From contig ONMB01000013.1 in the NCBI GenBank assembly GCA_900318825.1, forward strand, positions 1 to 38,307: a DNA stretch of 38,307 nt, read 5' to 3'. Source of the DNA: an uncultured Ruminococcus sp. (GTDB taxonomy: Bacteria; Bacillota; Clostridia; Oscillospirales; Ruminococcaceae). Shown one piece after another: positions 24,487-33,125 of this stretch; positions within the stretch are counted from its first letter, which is position 1; the number at the start of each line of letters is the position of its first letter. A model generated the notes under the pieces. It ran no database searches and was not told the origin of the DNA. It saw only the letters and a program-made list of their open reading frames with translations. Made by a program: the position numbers and the translations under genes.

Positions 24487-26388
24487 ATGACACCTATCTT
24501 TGATACCTGGAAACTCGAATACAAGTCTATTTTCGGCGCTGTAAGGCAGTTTGAGACAATTACCTTCTCGATAAGGCTGTCCAAGGACATACAACCGGAT
24601 TTTCCGCCGGTACTGGTGCTGTTCCGCACCGGCTTCAAGGAGCGCTTCCTCACTATGCACCGCACAGCCGAGGAAGAGGACTGCTATGTCTACTCAGCAG
24701 ATTACAATGCACGTTACACCGACGTTCATTACTACTATTTCTCCTACACAGTCGGCGGTATCCGTCACTATATCAAGAGAGTGGACTGCCATAACGGTGC
24801 TGTCGATACCGGTGATCTCTTCCAGCTCACGGTTTACAGCAGCGAATACGAGACTCCGGACTTTCTCAAGGGCGGAATAATGTATCAGATCTTCCCGGAC
24901 AGATTTTGCAGGAGCGGAAAGGTACACGAGAACGTCCCCACAGACCGCGTTATCCGCGATGACTGGGGCGGAACTCCCTACTATAAGCCGGATCAGAACG
25001 GCCACGTCTGGAACAACGACTACTTCGGCGGAGATTTTGAGGGTATAAAGTCAAAGCTGGGCTATCTCCACGACCTCGGAGTCACCTGCATCTACCTCAA
25101 CCCTATCTTCGAGTCACACGAGAACCACAGGTACAACACTGCAAACTATATGAAAGCCGATCCTATGCTCGGTACGAACGAGGAGTTCGCCGAGCTCTGT
25201 GAGGAAGCCGAAAAGTACGATATTTCCGTTATCCTCGACGGCGTTTTCTCACACACCGGTGCGGACAGCGTCTACTTCAACAAGAACGGCCGCTATCCTG
25301 AGCTCGGCGCATACCAGTCCAAGGACAGCAAATACTACGACTGGTACTCGTTCATCAGTTACCCCGACGTCTATGAGGCTTGGTGGGGCATCGACACTCT
25401 CCCCAACGTAAACGAGAACAATGAGGACTACACCGAGTATATCTGCGGAGACGACGGCGTTCTTCACTACTGGCTCTCGAAGGGCGCAGCAGGCTTCCGA
25501 CTTGATGTTGCAGACGAGCTTCCGGACCAGTTCCTGATGAATTTGCGTAAGAGCGTCAAGAGATACGACAAGGACAAGATAATCATCGGCGAGGTCTGGG
25601 AGGACGCCTCCAATAAGGAGAGCTACGGCGTCAAGAGACGCTATCTCCTGGGATATCAGCTCGATTCCGTTATGAACTACCCCTTCCGCGAAGCGATCAT
25701 AAACTACGTCAAGGGCGGAACGTCGCGTGATTTCATATACTCTGTCATGACGATACTCGAGCATTACCCCAAGCCGACTATCGACGTTCTGATGAACTTC
25801 GTCTCGACTCACGACATCGAACGTGCTATAAACCGTCTCGGCGGCGACTACTGCGACGACAAGTCCAAGGATTGGATGGCTGAGCGCTGGCTCACTCCGG
25901 AGCAGTACCGCCACGGAAAGAATCTCCTCAAGGCAGCTATGGCGTTACAGTTCTTCCTGCCTGGCGTTCCGAGCATATACTACGGTGACGAAGCCGGACT
26001 TCAGGGCTACAAGGATCCCTTCAACCGCCGCTGCTACCCATGGGGCAATGAGGATTATGAGCTCATCGAGTACGTCAAGGAACTCAGCAAGGTGAGAAAA
26101 TCCATACCCAACCTCAAGGACGGCAGGATATACTTCGCCCTCAACGGCAGCCATTCCATTGACGAGAGGATAGTTGCATTTACACGTCAGGGCGAACCGG
26201 ACGACTACCTCTTCTTCATCAACAGGACCGGTGAGCCTGTGAAGATACCGGATCTTCCGGGACTCCTTGATCTCTTCACTGACTTCGAGCAGTATCACGG
26301 CGAATACATCGACGGTGACGTAAAGATAGAGCCTTACGGCTACACTATCGTGAAAGCCAAATTCATACCGAACATCAAAAAGAAGTAA
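24487..26388 (+). CDS. Cytoplasmic GH13 alpha-glycosidase (neopullulanase/cyclomaltodextrinase type)
   Basis: About 633 residues from ATG 24487 (GGAG 9 bases upstream; ATG 24472 would contain that SD sequence). No signal peptide, so it acts on imported maltodextrins or glycogen fragments inside the cell. Residues 1-120 form a beta-sandwich N-domain as in neopullulanase-like enzymes. The GH13 barrel shows DGVFSHTG (region I), GFRLDVADE with nucleophile Asp340 (region II), IIIGEVWED with acid/base Glu369 (region III) and FVSTHDIERA with Asp443 (region IV). All three catalytic carboxylates are present. A C-terminal beta-domain ends the protein with KKK. Product specificity cannot be read from sequence. 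Confidence 0.92.
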   Translation: MTPIFDTWKLEYKSIFGAVRQFETITFSIRLSKDIQPDFPPVLVLFRTGFKERFLTMHRTAEEEDCYVYSADYNARYTDVHYYYFSYTVGGIRHYIKRVDCHNGAVDTGDLFQLTVYSSEYETPDFLKGGIMYQIFPDRFCRSGKVHENVPTDRVIRDDWGGTPYYKPDQNGHVWNNDYFGGDFEGIKSKLGYLHDLGVTCIYLNPIFESHENHRYNTANYMKADPMLGTNEEFAELCEEAEKYDISVILDGVFSHTGADSVYFNKNGRYPELGAYQSKDSKYYDWYSFISYPDVYEAWWGIDTLPNVNENNEDYTEYICGDDGVLHYWLSKGAAGFRLDVADELPDQFLMNLRKSVKRYDKDKIIIGEVWEDASNKESYGVKRRYLLGYQLDSVMNYPFREAIINYVKGGTSRDFIYSVMTILEHYPKPTIDVLMNFVSTHDIERAINRLGGDYCDDKSKDWMAERWLTPEQYRHGKNLLKAAMALQFFLPGVPSIYYGDEAGLQGYKDPFNRRCYPWGNEDYELIEYVKELSKVRKSIPNLKDGRIYFALNGSHSIDERIVAFTRQGEPDDYLFFINRTGEPVKIPDLPGLLDLFTDFEQYHGEYIDGDVKIEPYGYTIVKAKFIPNIKKK

Positions 26389-26399
26389 TAAGACGATAT

Positions 26400-26466
26400 T
26401 TAACATATTCTTAACATTCAGACTGATATTTTTAAGGTTATTTTAAGGTTGAGGGGGTACTATAAT
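26400..26466 (+). promoter_or_regulatory. Pho-box-like direct repeats with -10, no gene directly downstream
   Basis: TTAACA at 26400 and 26411 (11-base period), then TTAAGG at 26432 and 26443 (again 11 apart), ending 12 bases before a perfect TATAAT at 26461-26466. The -35 position holds only TTATTT, so a bound activator may take its role. Pairs of 6-base repeats at an 11-base period are typical of PhoB/PhoP-family (OmpR-type) response regulators. The transcript would run into the terminator at 26521 without an ORF. Confidence 0.45.
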
Positions 26467-26472
26467 AATCGG

Positions 26473-26552
26473 ATCAAGTAATCCCCCAATTCCCCCTATA
26501 TTATTTATATTATCTGCTTTGCCTGTGCCTTTGCGCAGGCTTTTTATTTTTT
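26473..26552 (+). ncRNA. Candidate small RNA of about 80 bases
   Basis: Predicted from the -10 at 26461 to the terminator ending near 26552. The region contains CCCCC and CCCCCT blocks (26482-26498) that could pair with a GGGGG stretch just upstream only if transcription started earlier. There is no start codon in a usable frame. It could also be the 3' end of the GH13 mRNA, or a leader of the GH95 operon. Confidence 0.3.
26521..26552 (+). terminator. Terminator after GH13 gene / candidate sRNA
   Basis: Stem GCCTGTGC / GCGCAGGC (26521-26528, 26533-26540; one G-T pair), 4-base loop, followed by TTTTTATTTTTT. Confidence 0.85.
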
Positions 26553-26625
26553 GACCAAAAACAGTCGCGGTATCTCTGATATATTTATATAAGTGCAAGA
26601 AAATGAGAGACGGCGGCAGGGAAAT

Positions 26626-26654
26626 TTGCAAAAGTTATGAGACTGTGTTATAAT
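26626..26654 (+). promoter_or_regulatory. Promoter of the GH95-GH26-HAD operon
   Basis: TTGCAA at 26626-26631, spacer 17, TATAAT at 26649-26654 with TGT before the -10. Confidence 0.7.
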
Positions 26655-26702
26655 ATTATGATAAGAAGCCTGATGACTGTATCCTTTTAAGGAGTGAAAT
26701 AT

Positions 26703-29021
26703 ATGAATACTGAAACTATGCTCAACTACACCCGTCCTGCTGAAAACTTCAACGAAGCGCTCCCCGTGGGGAACGGCAGGATAGGCGGAATGATCTTCGG
26801 AGGTGCTGCCGACGAGCTTATCAAGCTCAATGAGGACTCTGTGTGGTCCGGAGGTCTGCGCCACAGGATAAATCCCGACGCCAGGGAAGGTCTTGCCGAG
26901 GTAAGGCAGCTGCTCTCCGAGGGCAGGATACCCGAAGCTGAAAAGGCAGCTTTTGAGAAGATGCAGGGAGTTACTCCGCTTATGCGCCACTATATGCCGC
27001 TCGGAGACCTGAACATACATATGGAGCTCGGCGGAAGAACCAGAGATTACCAGCGTACACTTGATATAGCCGAGGCGATAGCTGAGACTTCCTTTACTGT
27101 AAACGACGTCCGCTATGTGAGGACGGTCTTTGTCTCCGCACCGGACGAGGTAATGGTCATAAAGATAGCTGCGGACACTCCCGCGAGCGTCAGTCTGACC
27201 TGTTCTCTCGACGGCAGAGACGACTACTACGACGATAACCGCCCCTGCGGTAAGAATATGATACTCTACAACGGCGGTACAGGCAGCCGCAGCGGTATTT
27301 TCTTTGCCGCCTGCCTTACTGCAAAGGCGACAGGCGGAAGCATACGCACTCTCGGCGGAAAGATATGCGTTTCAGGCGCGGACGAGGTCATGATAGTGCT
27401 CTCGGCACGGACCAGCTTCTACGGTGAGAACTATGAGGAGTCTGCAATGGTCGATGCTGAAATGGCTCTCCAGTGCGAGTGGGACGAACTCTACTACCGC
27501 CATGTGAACGACTACAAGGAGCTGTTCGACCGCGTGGAATTCTCCCTCGAGGACAACAGCTGCACAGACCTCTCCGCCCTCTCCACGGACCAGAGGATAG
27601 ACCGCCTCAAGGGCGACGAGCTCGACAACAAGGAGTGCGCGCGCCTTATCTACGACAATAAGCTCATCGAGCTGTACTTCAACTTCGGACGCTACCTGAT
27701 GATATCCGCGAGCCGTCCCGGAACTCAGCCGATGAACCTTCAGGGGCTCTGGAATCAGGATATGCAGCCCTATCTCGGCAGCAAGTACACCGTGAACATT
27801 AACACCGAGATGAACTACTGGCCGGCTGAGAGCTGTAACCTCTCCGAGTGCCACCTGCCGCTGTTTGACCTGCTCGAGCGCGTCTGCGAGAACGGCAGGA
27901 TAACTGCAAAGGAAATGTACGGCATCGACAAGGGCTTCGTATGCCACCACAATACCGATATATGGGGAGATACCGCTCCTCAGGACCTCTGGGTGCCCGG
28001 CACGATATGGCCTATGGGCGGAGCTTGGCTCGCTCTGCACATCTTCGAGCACTATGAGTACACTCTCGACAAGGAGTTTCTCAGCGAGAAGTACCACATT
28101 TTAAAGGAAGCAGCCGAGTTCTTCACGGAATACCTCATCGAGGACTCCGAGGGACGTCTTGTGACCTGCCCGTCAGTTTCGCCCGAGAACACCTACCTCA
28201 CAGCCGACGGCGTAAAGGGAAGTCTCTGCATTGGTCCCTCCATGGATTCGCAGATAATCACTATCCTCTTCCGCGACGTTATCAAGGCTTCGGAGATACT
28301 CGGCAGAGACGCCGAGCTTGCCGATAATCTGAAAGCGCTCTCGAAGAAGCTGCCGCAGCCTGAGGTCGGAAAGTACGGGCAGATCAAGGAATGGGCTGTG
28401 GACTACGACGAGGTCGAGGTCGGACACAGACACGTTTCGCAGCTCTTTGCGCTGCACCCGGCTGACCTCATAACCCCGAACAAGACTCCAAAGCTCGCAG
28501 ACGCGGCAAGAGCTACTCTCGTCCGCCGACTCATTCACGGCGGCGGTCACACCGGCTGGAGCTGCGCGTGGGTAGCAAATATGTGGGCGCGTCTCTACGA
28601 CGGCAGAATGGTCTATGAGAACATCAAGCGTCTCCTCACACATTCCGCTAACCCCAATATGCTTGGAAACCACCCGCCCTTCCAGATAGACTCCAATTTC
28701 GGCGGAACTGCCGCTATCATCGAGGCTCTGCTCCAGAGCACCTGCGGCGAGATCGTACTGCTGCCGGCGCTTCCTGACGAGTGGAGCAACGGACATATCA
28801 GAGGTCTCCGTGCAAAGGGCGGCTTTGGCGTTGATATGGAATGGAAGGACGGCAAGCTCAGCAATGCCGTGATAACCTCGGATTTTGGCGGAGAGTGCCG
28901 TCTGCGCACGAACTGCGTTGTCAGCGTAGTGTGCCAGGGCGTGAACGTCGGCTCGCGCATTGAGGACGGCGTGGTCATCTTCCCGACCGAAAAGGGCGCA
29001 AAATATACCGTAAAAGCCTGA
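26703..29021 (+). CDS. GH95-family glycosidase (alpha-L-fucosidase/galactosidase)
   Basis: About 772 residues, no signal peptide, so cytoplasmic. I use ATG 26703, 8 bases after AAGGAG; GTG 26694 overlaps that SD sequence. The N-domain begins with the family phrase EALPVGNGRIGGMIFGG. The catalytic barrel shows GLWNQDMQPYLGSKYTVNIN then TEMNYWP, with Asn365 and Asn367 matching the two Asn of the bifidobacterial GH95 site, EVGHRHVSQLFALHP, GGGHTGWSCAW and FQIDSNFGGTAAIIEALLQS carrying the conserved Asp. GH95 enzymes remove terminal alpha-L-fucose or alpha-L-galactose from plant or host glycans; which one cannot be decided here. It leads an operon with a GH26 lipoprotein 18 bases downstream. Confidence 0.9.
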   Translation: MNTETMLNYTRPAENFNEALPVGNGRIGGMIFGGAADELIKLNEDSVWSGGLRHRINPDAREGLAEVRQLLSEGRIPEAEKAAFEKMQGVTPLMRHYMPLGDLNIHMELGGRTRDYQRTLDIAEAIAETSFTVNDVRYVRTVFVSAPDEVMVIKIAADTPASVSLTCSLDGRDDYYDDNRPCGKNMILYNGGTGSRSGIFFAACLTAKATGGSIRTLGGKICVSGADEVMIVLSARTSFYGENYEESAMVDAEMALQCEWDELYYRHVNDYKELFDRVEFSLEDNSCTDLSALSTDQRIDRLKGDELDNKECARLIYDNKLIELYFNFGRYLMISASRPGTQPMNLQGLWNQDMQPYLGSKYTVNINTEMNYWPAESCNLSECHLPLFDLLERVCENGRITAKEMYGIDKGFVCHHNTDIWGDTAPQDLWVPGTIWPMGGAWLALHIFEHYEYTLDKEFLSEKYHILKEAAEFFTEYLIEDSEGRLVTCPSVSPENTYLTADGVKGSLCIGPSMDSQIITILFRDVIKASEILGRDAELADNLKALSKKLPQPEVGKYGQIKEWAVDYDEVEVGHRHVSQLFALHPADLITPNKTPKLADAARATLVRRLIHGGGHTGWSCAWVANMWARLYDGRMVYENIKRLLTHSANPNMLGNHPPFQIDSNFGGTAAIIEALLQSTCGEIVLLPALPDEWSNGHIRGLRAKGGFGVDMEWKDGKLSNAVITSDFGGECRLRTNCVVSVVCQGVNVGSRIEDGVVIFPTEKGAKYTVKA

Positions 29022-29039
29022 GGATCCTTAGGAGGAACA

Positions 29040-30830
29040 ATGAATAGACTCAGATATATCGCAGCCCTGACGGCTGCGGCGATCGCGGCGGTACCGCTTG
29101 CAGGCTGTTCAAAGAGCAGCAGCTCCGACAGCGCTGCGGACTCATCAGAGACCACGGAGGTCCCGACAGTCCCCGAACCTACCGCGACCTTTCCCGATTA
29201 TCCGATAACCTACCCGAAGATAGAGGAAACTCAGGCGGGTACTCTCTACGAAGCGGAAAAAGCAACGCTGAAAGGTCCGCTCGTCATCGAATACGACAAG
29301 GACAATTACAGCGGTGAGGGCTATGTTACGGGCTTTACCAATGACGGAAGCTCCTCTGTGATCTTCACAATTGATGCACCGACTAACCAGCATTACGATA
29401 TCTCGTTCAATGTTGCAGCGGACAAGACGGTCGACTGTCTTGTGGGACTTAACGACAGCTCGCTCACCAGCTTCAAGACCAGAGCGGACGGGACATTCAC
29501 TCAGGTAACGCTCAAGGGCGTTTTCCTGACCAAGGGCAAGTCCTCGATAGAGCTTCGCCCGAAAAACGGCAACATCTGCGTGGACTACCTCAAGCTCGAA
29601 AACAGCAGTGCCCTCGGCGACATAAGCTACACCGCCGACAGCAGCCTTTCCAATAAGAACGCCGGCGAGTCTGCAAAGGAGCTGATGAAGTTCCTCACGG
29701 ACAACTACGGGAAATACATAATCACAGGTCAGTACGCGGCGGACGACGACAACTCCGAGCTCGACCTCATCTATACCGAAACGGGCAAATATCCCGTTAT
29801 ACGCTTCTCGAACTTCTATGTGCCCAAGGGCTCGTTCGATGAGAGCTTCAAGCTGATAGAAGCCTGCGCCGACTGGCACAGAAACGGCGGTATTTCGGGA
29901 GTTTCGTGGTACTGGACAAGCCCGTCCAAAAAGAGCTCGATATATTCTGCAGAGAGCGATTTCGACCTCTCGAAGGCAGTTACCGACAAGAAGATAGCCC
30001 TTCTCACGCAGGAGGAGATACGCGGTCTTTACGGCGAGGGCAAGATATCCGAGCAGACTTACAGCCTTATCCTCGATATCGACAATATGGCAGGACAGCT
30101 CACATCGCTCAAAAACAAGGGCGTTCCGGTGCTGTGGAGACCTCTTCCTGAGGGCTCCGGCGACTGGTACTGGTGGGGCAAGAGCGGCAGCGATGCCTAT
30201 AAATGGCTGTGGCAGCTCCTCTACGACCGCCTTACGACCTACTTTGAGCTCGACAACCTCATATGGATATGGAACGGTCAGAGCCAGAGCACTCTCGTTG
30301 ACCGCAAGACCTTCGATATAGCAGCCGTTGACTTCTATGTGGACGGCGAAAGAGATTACGGCGACCGTTTTTACGAGAAATTCGGCGGTCTCCAGAAGAT
30401 AGCCGGCAAGGATAAGCTCATCGCGCTCAGTGAATGCGGAAGCGTCCCCGACGCCGACAGTTCCTTCCGTGACAAGTCAGTGTGGTCGTTTTTCGCGCTG
30501 TGGTCGGGGGAGTACATCGAGAACGAAAAGGGCGAATATTCCGACAAATATACCGGAAGAAAGTCGCTTATCAGGCTCTATAACTCCGAGGGTGCGCTCA
30601 CTCTCGACGAATACAGGGAGCTCACAGGCTACAAGCCGCCTGAAACGACAGCGGCTTCCGAGGAGAATACGGACGGCAGTTCCGAAACAGCAGCTCCTTC
30701 CGAAACAACGAGCGGAACAGCTCCGGAGACCACTGCCGGTACAGCTGCCGCAGACACGACAGCCGCTCCGACAGAGACAGCGCAGGCTTCACAGACCTCT
30801 GTGCCAGCCGCTTCCGACAAAAAGGAGTAA
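29040..30830 (+). CDS. GH26-family lipoprotein with an N-terminal CBM35-like domain
   Basis: A 596-residue surface lipoprotein (lipobox PLAGC, Cys23) with Ser/Thr linkers at both ends. Residues about 68-187 look like a CBM35-type carbohydrate-binding module (TLYEAEKATL... VDYLKLE). Residues about 205-535 form a GH26 barrel (beta-mannanase or related): VLWRPLPEGSGDWYWWG with acid/base Glu371 and LIALSECGS with nucleophile Glu465. Two histidines usual in GH26 are replaced: Pro370 stands where RPLHE has His, and SWYW (289-292) where WH is usual. Both catalytic Glu remain, so substrate or pH behaviour may be altered. AGGAGG lies just before ATG. The Thr/Ala/Glu-rich tail (about 60 residues) suggests a flexible surface stalk. 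Confidence 0.87.
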   Translation: MNRLRYIAALTAAAIAAVPLAGCSKSSSSDSAADSSETTEVPTVPEPTATFPDYPITYPKIEETQAGTLYEAEKATLKGPLVIEYDKDNYSGEGYVTGFTNDGSSSVIFTIDAPTNQHYDISFNVAADKTVDCLVGLNDSSLTSFKTRADGTFTQVTLKGVFLTKGKSSIELRPKNGNICVDYLKLENSSALGDISYTADSSLSNKNAGESAKELMKFLTDNYGKYIITGQYAADDDNSELDLIYTETGKYPVIRFSNFYVPKGSFDESFKLIEACADWHRNGGISGVSWYWTSPSKKSSIYSAESDFDLSKAVTDKKIALLTQEEIRGLYGEGKISEQTYSLILDIDNMAGQLTSLKNKGVPVLWRPLPEGSGDWYWWGKSGSDAYKWLWQLLYDRLTTYFELDNLIWIWNGQSQSTLVDRKTFDIAAVDFYVDGERDYGDRFYEKFGGLQKIAGKDKLIALSECGSVPDADSSFRDKSVWSFFALWSGEYIENEKGEYSDKYTGRKSLIRLYNSEGALTLDEYRELTGYKPPETTAASEENTDGSSETAAPSETTSGTAPETTAGTAAADTTAAPTETAQASQTSVPAASDKKE

Positions 30831-30832
30831 TT

Positions 30833-32149
30833 ATGCTCAGTATGGACTACAAACCGAGACGGCCGCTCTCAGAAGCTCAGCGTGAACTCGCCGACAAGCT
30901 GCTCAGTGAGGTGAAGAACGACAAATACCGTGCAGTCAGCTTCAAAATGGACGGTATCCTCGTTATAACGCCATTTTCCGATATAAGCGATCTCTGCTTC
31001 CTCATGGAGAACGACTACGCGGAGGTGTGCGGCAAAAACGGTGCGGACTTCCCCGGGCTGAGGATAAAAGCCGGAGAGGCTGCCCTGAAAAAGCGTGAGA
31101 TAGCAGCAAGAGTCAACCTGAAATACATTTACAGCATACTTGCGAAAATGGCTGAGATAACTGAAGAACAGGCGAATGAGCTCATGGCGAGGGAGTGCGC
31201 TCTTCTCGAAAAGTACGCTTTTCCGCGCGAATTCGGCAAGACTCTCTTCCGCGAGGCAAAGAACCGCAAGAAACGTGTCGTGGTTATCGCTGAGAGCGTC
31301 TATCCGGCGCAGACTATAAAGAATATCCTCGAAAACTGCGGCTACGGCTCATATGACGAGCTCGTGACCGTCTCTGAGATAAAGAACGCTACCGGCGAGA
31401 GCTACTACGCCGAGACACTTAAAAAAGCCGGAGTTTCCGCACAGAAGCTCCTTCATATCGGCGGAGACGTAGCATTTGACATAGAGCTGCCGATAGTCAA
31501 GGGCTCGAAGGCGCTGCTCATGTCACTGCCGTTCAGTCTCATGGCTAAGTCGGGAAGAGTCCGCGGCTATGCTGTTGAAAAGGACCTTTTCAGCTTTGAT
31601 GAACGGCGATACTTCATACTCAGGTGCGTATTCGGGCTCTATTCCGCTTATGGCTTCGACACGCCGCAGAACAAGCAGCCGCTCAGTGACTTCTGCGGAG
31701 ACCGCTATATGCTGGGCTTTCTTGTGCTCGGTCCGCTGACGCTAATGCAGGACTGGCAGTTCGATACCAACAGGCAGGCGGAAATAGTCGGAGCAATGGA
31801 GAAGGTGGCGAAAATTGCTGCCGGACGTGACGATTTTATAGATATGTTCCGCGCACATTTCGGCGATATTGAGGGTATTTTCGGAACAGACGGCTGTCAG
31901 CTGCCGCTGGAATTTGCCGAGAAATGCCTGTGCGCTGCCGACAGGGAAATGCTTGCAGGACATCTTTCAGCAGATACTATGAAAAAATGGAGCCGTTCTG
32001 TCAAGGAACCCGAAATTGTGCCATTTTCCGAAAAGTACAGCGACCAGAACGCAGTTTCAAAGCTCGCCGACAAAATGTTCCCTCCCGGAACAAAAGTCAG
32101 GAATATCGTTGACGGAATACTAACCAAAGGACGAGGACATTCCAAATGA
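30833..32149 (+). CDS. Degenerate HAD-like protein
   Basis: A 438-residue cytoplasmic protein starting two bases after the GH26 stop with AAGGAG 5 bases upstream, so it is cotranscribed. Residues about 38-245 follow the plan of HAD hydrolases seen beside glycan enzymes, but each motif is damaged: motif I reads VSFKMDGILV (usual VSFDIFDTLL; nucleophile Asp becomes Lys), motif II VVVIAESVYP (usual SDMYL), and motif IV LLHIGGDVAFDIELPIVKGSKA (HiGDn..sD). The middle and C-terminal 190 residues are helical with no domain I recognise. It is probably not a phosphatase; it may bind or regulate. The HAD assignment is by motif pattern only. Confidence 0.65.
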   Translation: MLSMDYKPRRPLSEAQRELADKLLSEVKNDKYRAVSFKMDGILVITPFSDISDLCFLMENDYAEVCGKNGADFPGLRIKAGEAALKKREIAARVNLKYIYSILAKMAEITEEQANELMARECALLEKYAFPREFGKTLFREAKNRKKRVVVIAESVYPAQTIKNILENCGYGSYDELVTVSEIKNATGESYYAETLKKAGVSAQKLLHIGGDVAFDIELPIVKGSKALLMSLPFSLMAKSGRVRGYAVEKDLFSFDERRYFILRCVFGLYSAYGFDTPQNKQPLSDFCGDRYMLGFLVLGPLTLMQDWQFDTNRQAEIVGAMEKVAKIAAGRDDFIDMFRAHFGDIEGIFGTDGCQLPLEFAEKCLCAADREMLAGHLSADTMKKWSRSVKEPEIVPFSEKYSDQNAVSKLADKMFPPGTKVRNIVDGILTKGRGHSK

Positions 32150-32216
32150 TAACCGGCTTACTCTGCAATTATAACATTTCCCGGTGAAAAAACGCAAAAA
32201 CTTACAAAATAAACCG

Positions 32217-32246
32217 TTGCAGACCAGTATCTTCCTGTGATATCAT
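32217..32246 (+). promoter_or_regulatory. Promoter of spo0A
   Basis: TTGCAG at 32217-32222, spacer 18, TATCAT at 32241-32246 preceded by TGA (extended -10). I see no 0A box here, so autoregulation is not obvious. Confidence 0.5.
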
Positions 32247-32296
32247 ATTTAACGGACACCGCTCAGCGGTGAAGTACATAGGGAGGTCTAAAACAA

Positions 32297-33049
32297 ATGA
32301 ACAACAAAATAAAGGTACTTATAGGCGACGATTCAGCAGAAGCAGTAAGCATTGCAAACAAGCTCAGGGAGAGAGGTATGTATGCCTACACCCGGCGCAG
32401 AGACTGCTCTGTGATACTGGAAGCTATCCGCAACGATGCGCCCGATGCTGCGGTGCTCGACCTTAATGCACAGAACGGCGATGTTGTATCGCTGATGAAG
32501 AGAGTAAAGGAACTCGCAGTGAAATTCCCGGTATTCATCGTTACTTCGCAGTATGATAACGAGTTCATCGAAAGACAGGTCATGGACAACGGTGCGGCAA
32601 AATTCCTGCTGAAGCCCTGCGATGCGGACGATCTTTGCAGCGCAGTCAGCTCGGCGCTCGGAGACAGGGCAAACAGTCTCAGCGACGATATGGAGATAGT
32701 GGTCACAGACATAATCCACCAGCTCGGAGTCCCTGCACATATCAAGGGCTACCACTACCTCAGGACGGCTATCCTCTATTCTATCGAGGACAAAACTCTC
32801 CTCGACAGCGTTACAAAGATGCTCTATCCGACGGTCGCAGGCATTTACGAGACCACCTCGTCAAGAGTGGAAAGGGCTATCCGTCATGCCATTGAGATAG
32901 CGTGGGACCGCGGAAACGTCGATACACTCAACGCTTTCTTCGGCTATACGGTCGATACGGGAAAGGGCAAGCCCACAAACTCTGAATTCATCGCACTTAT
33001 CACGGATAAGCTCCGGCTGCGCTACAAGGCTGCCCTCAGGAAGGTCTGA
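32297..33049 (+). CDS. spo0A: Spo0A-family response regulator
   Basis: A 250-residue transcription factor, master regulator of sporulation and stationary-phase genes in Clostridia and Bacilli. The receiver (about 1-120) has the acidic pair Asp11-Asp12, the phosphoacceptor Asp55 in [12 protein letters not shown], Ser84 and Lys106; the usual DxxMP after the phospho-Asp is replaced. The Spo0A DNA-binding domain (about 135-245) is almost textbook: [39 protein letters not shown], the recognition helix [14 protein letters not shown] and [12 protein letters not shown]. It would bind TTTTGTCGAA-type boxes such as the one at 12690. SD AGGGAGG precedes it. No other sporulation gene is in the window, so its role here could be non-sporulation. 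Confidence 0.95.
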   Translation: MNNKIKVLIGDDSAEAVSIANKLRERGMYAYTRRRDCSVILEAIRNDAPDAAVLDLNAQNGDVVSLMKRVKELAVKFPVFIVTSQYDNEFIERQVMDNGAAKFLLKPCDADDLCSAVSSALGDRANSLSDDMEIVVTDIIHQLGVPAHIKGYHYLRTAILYSIEDKTLLDSVTKMLYPTVAGIYETTSSRVERAIRHAIEIAWDRGNVDTLNAFFGYTVDTGKGKPTNSEFIALITDKLRLRYKAALRKV

Positions 33050-33125
33050 AATACGGCAGAGGACGGATATAAGCGGCAGTCCGGTCATAAAATAACATTA
33101 CAGCCATTGAAAAGGAGGACTATTT

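Larger units (their letters stand above)
26389..26702. other. Intergenic region between GH13 and GH95 genes
   Basis: A 314-base gap without an ORF. It holds Pho-box-like direct repeats with an adjacent -10, a terminator at 26521 and the GH95 promoter at 26626, each listed separately. Bases 26552-26625 show nothing else. Confidence 0.7.
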
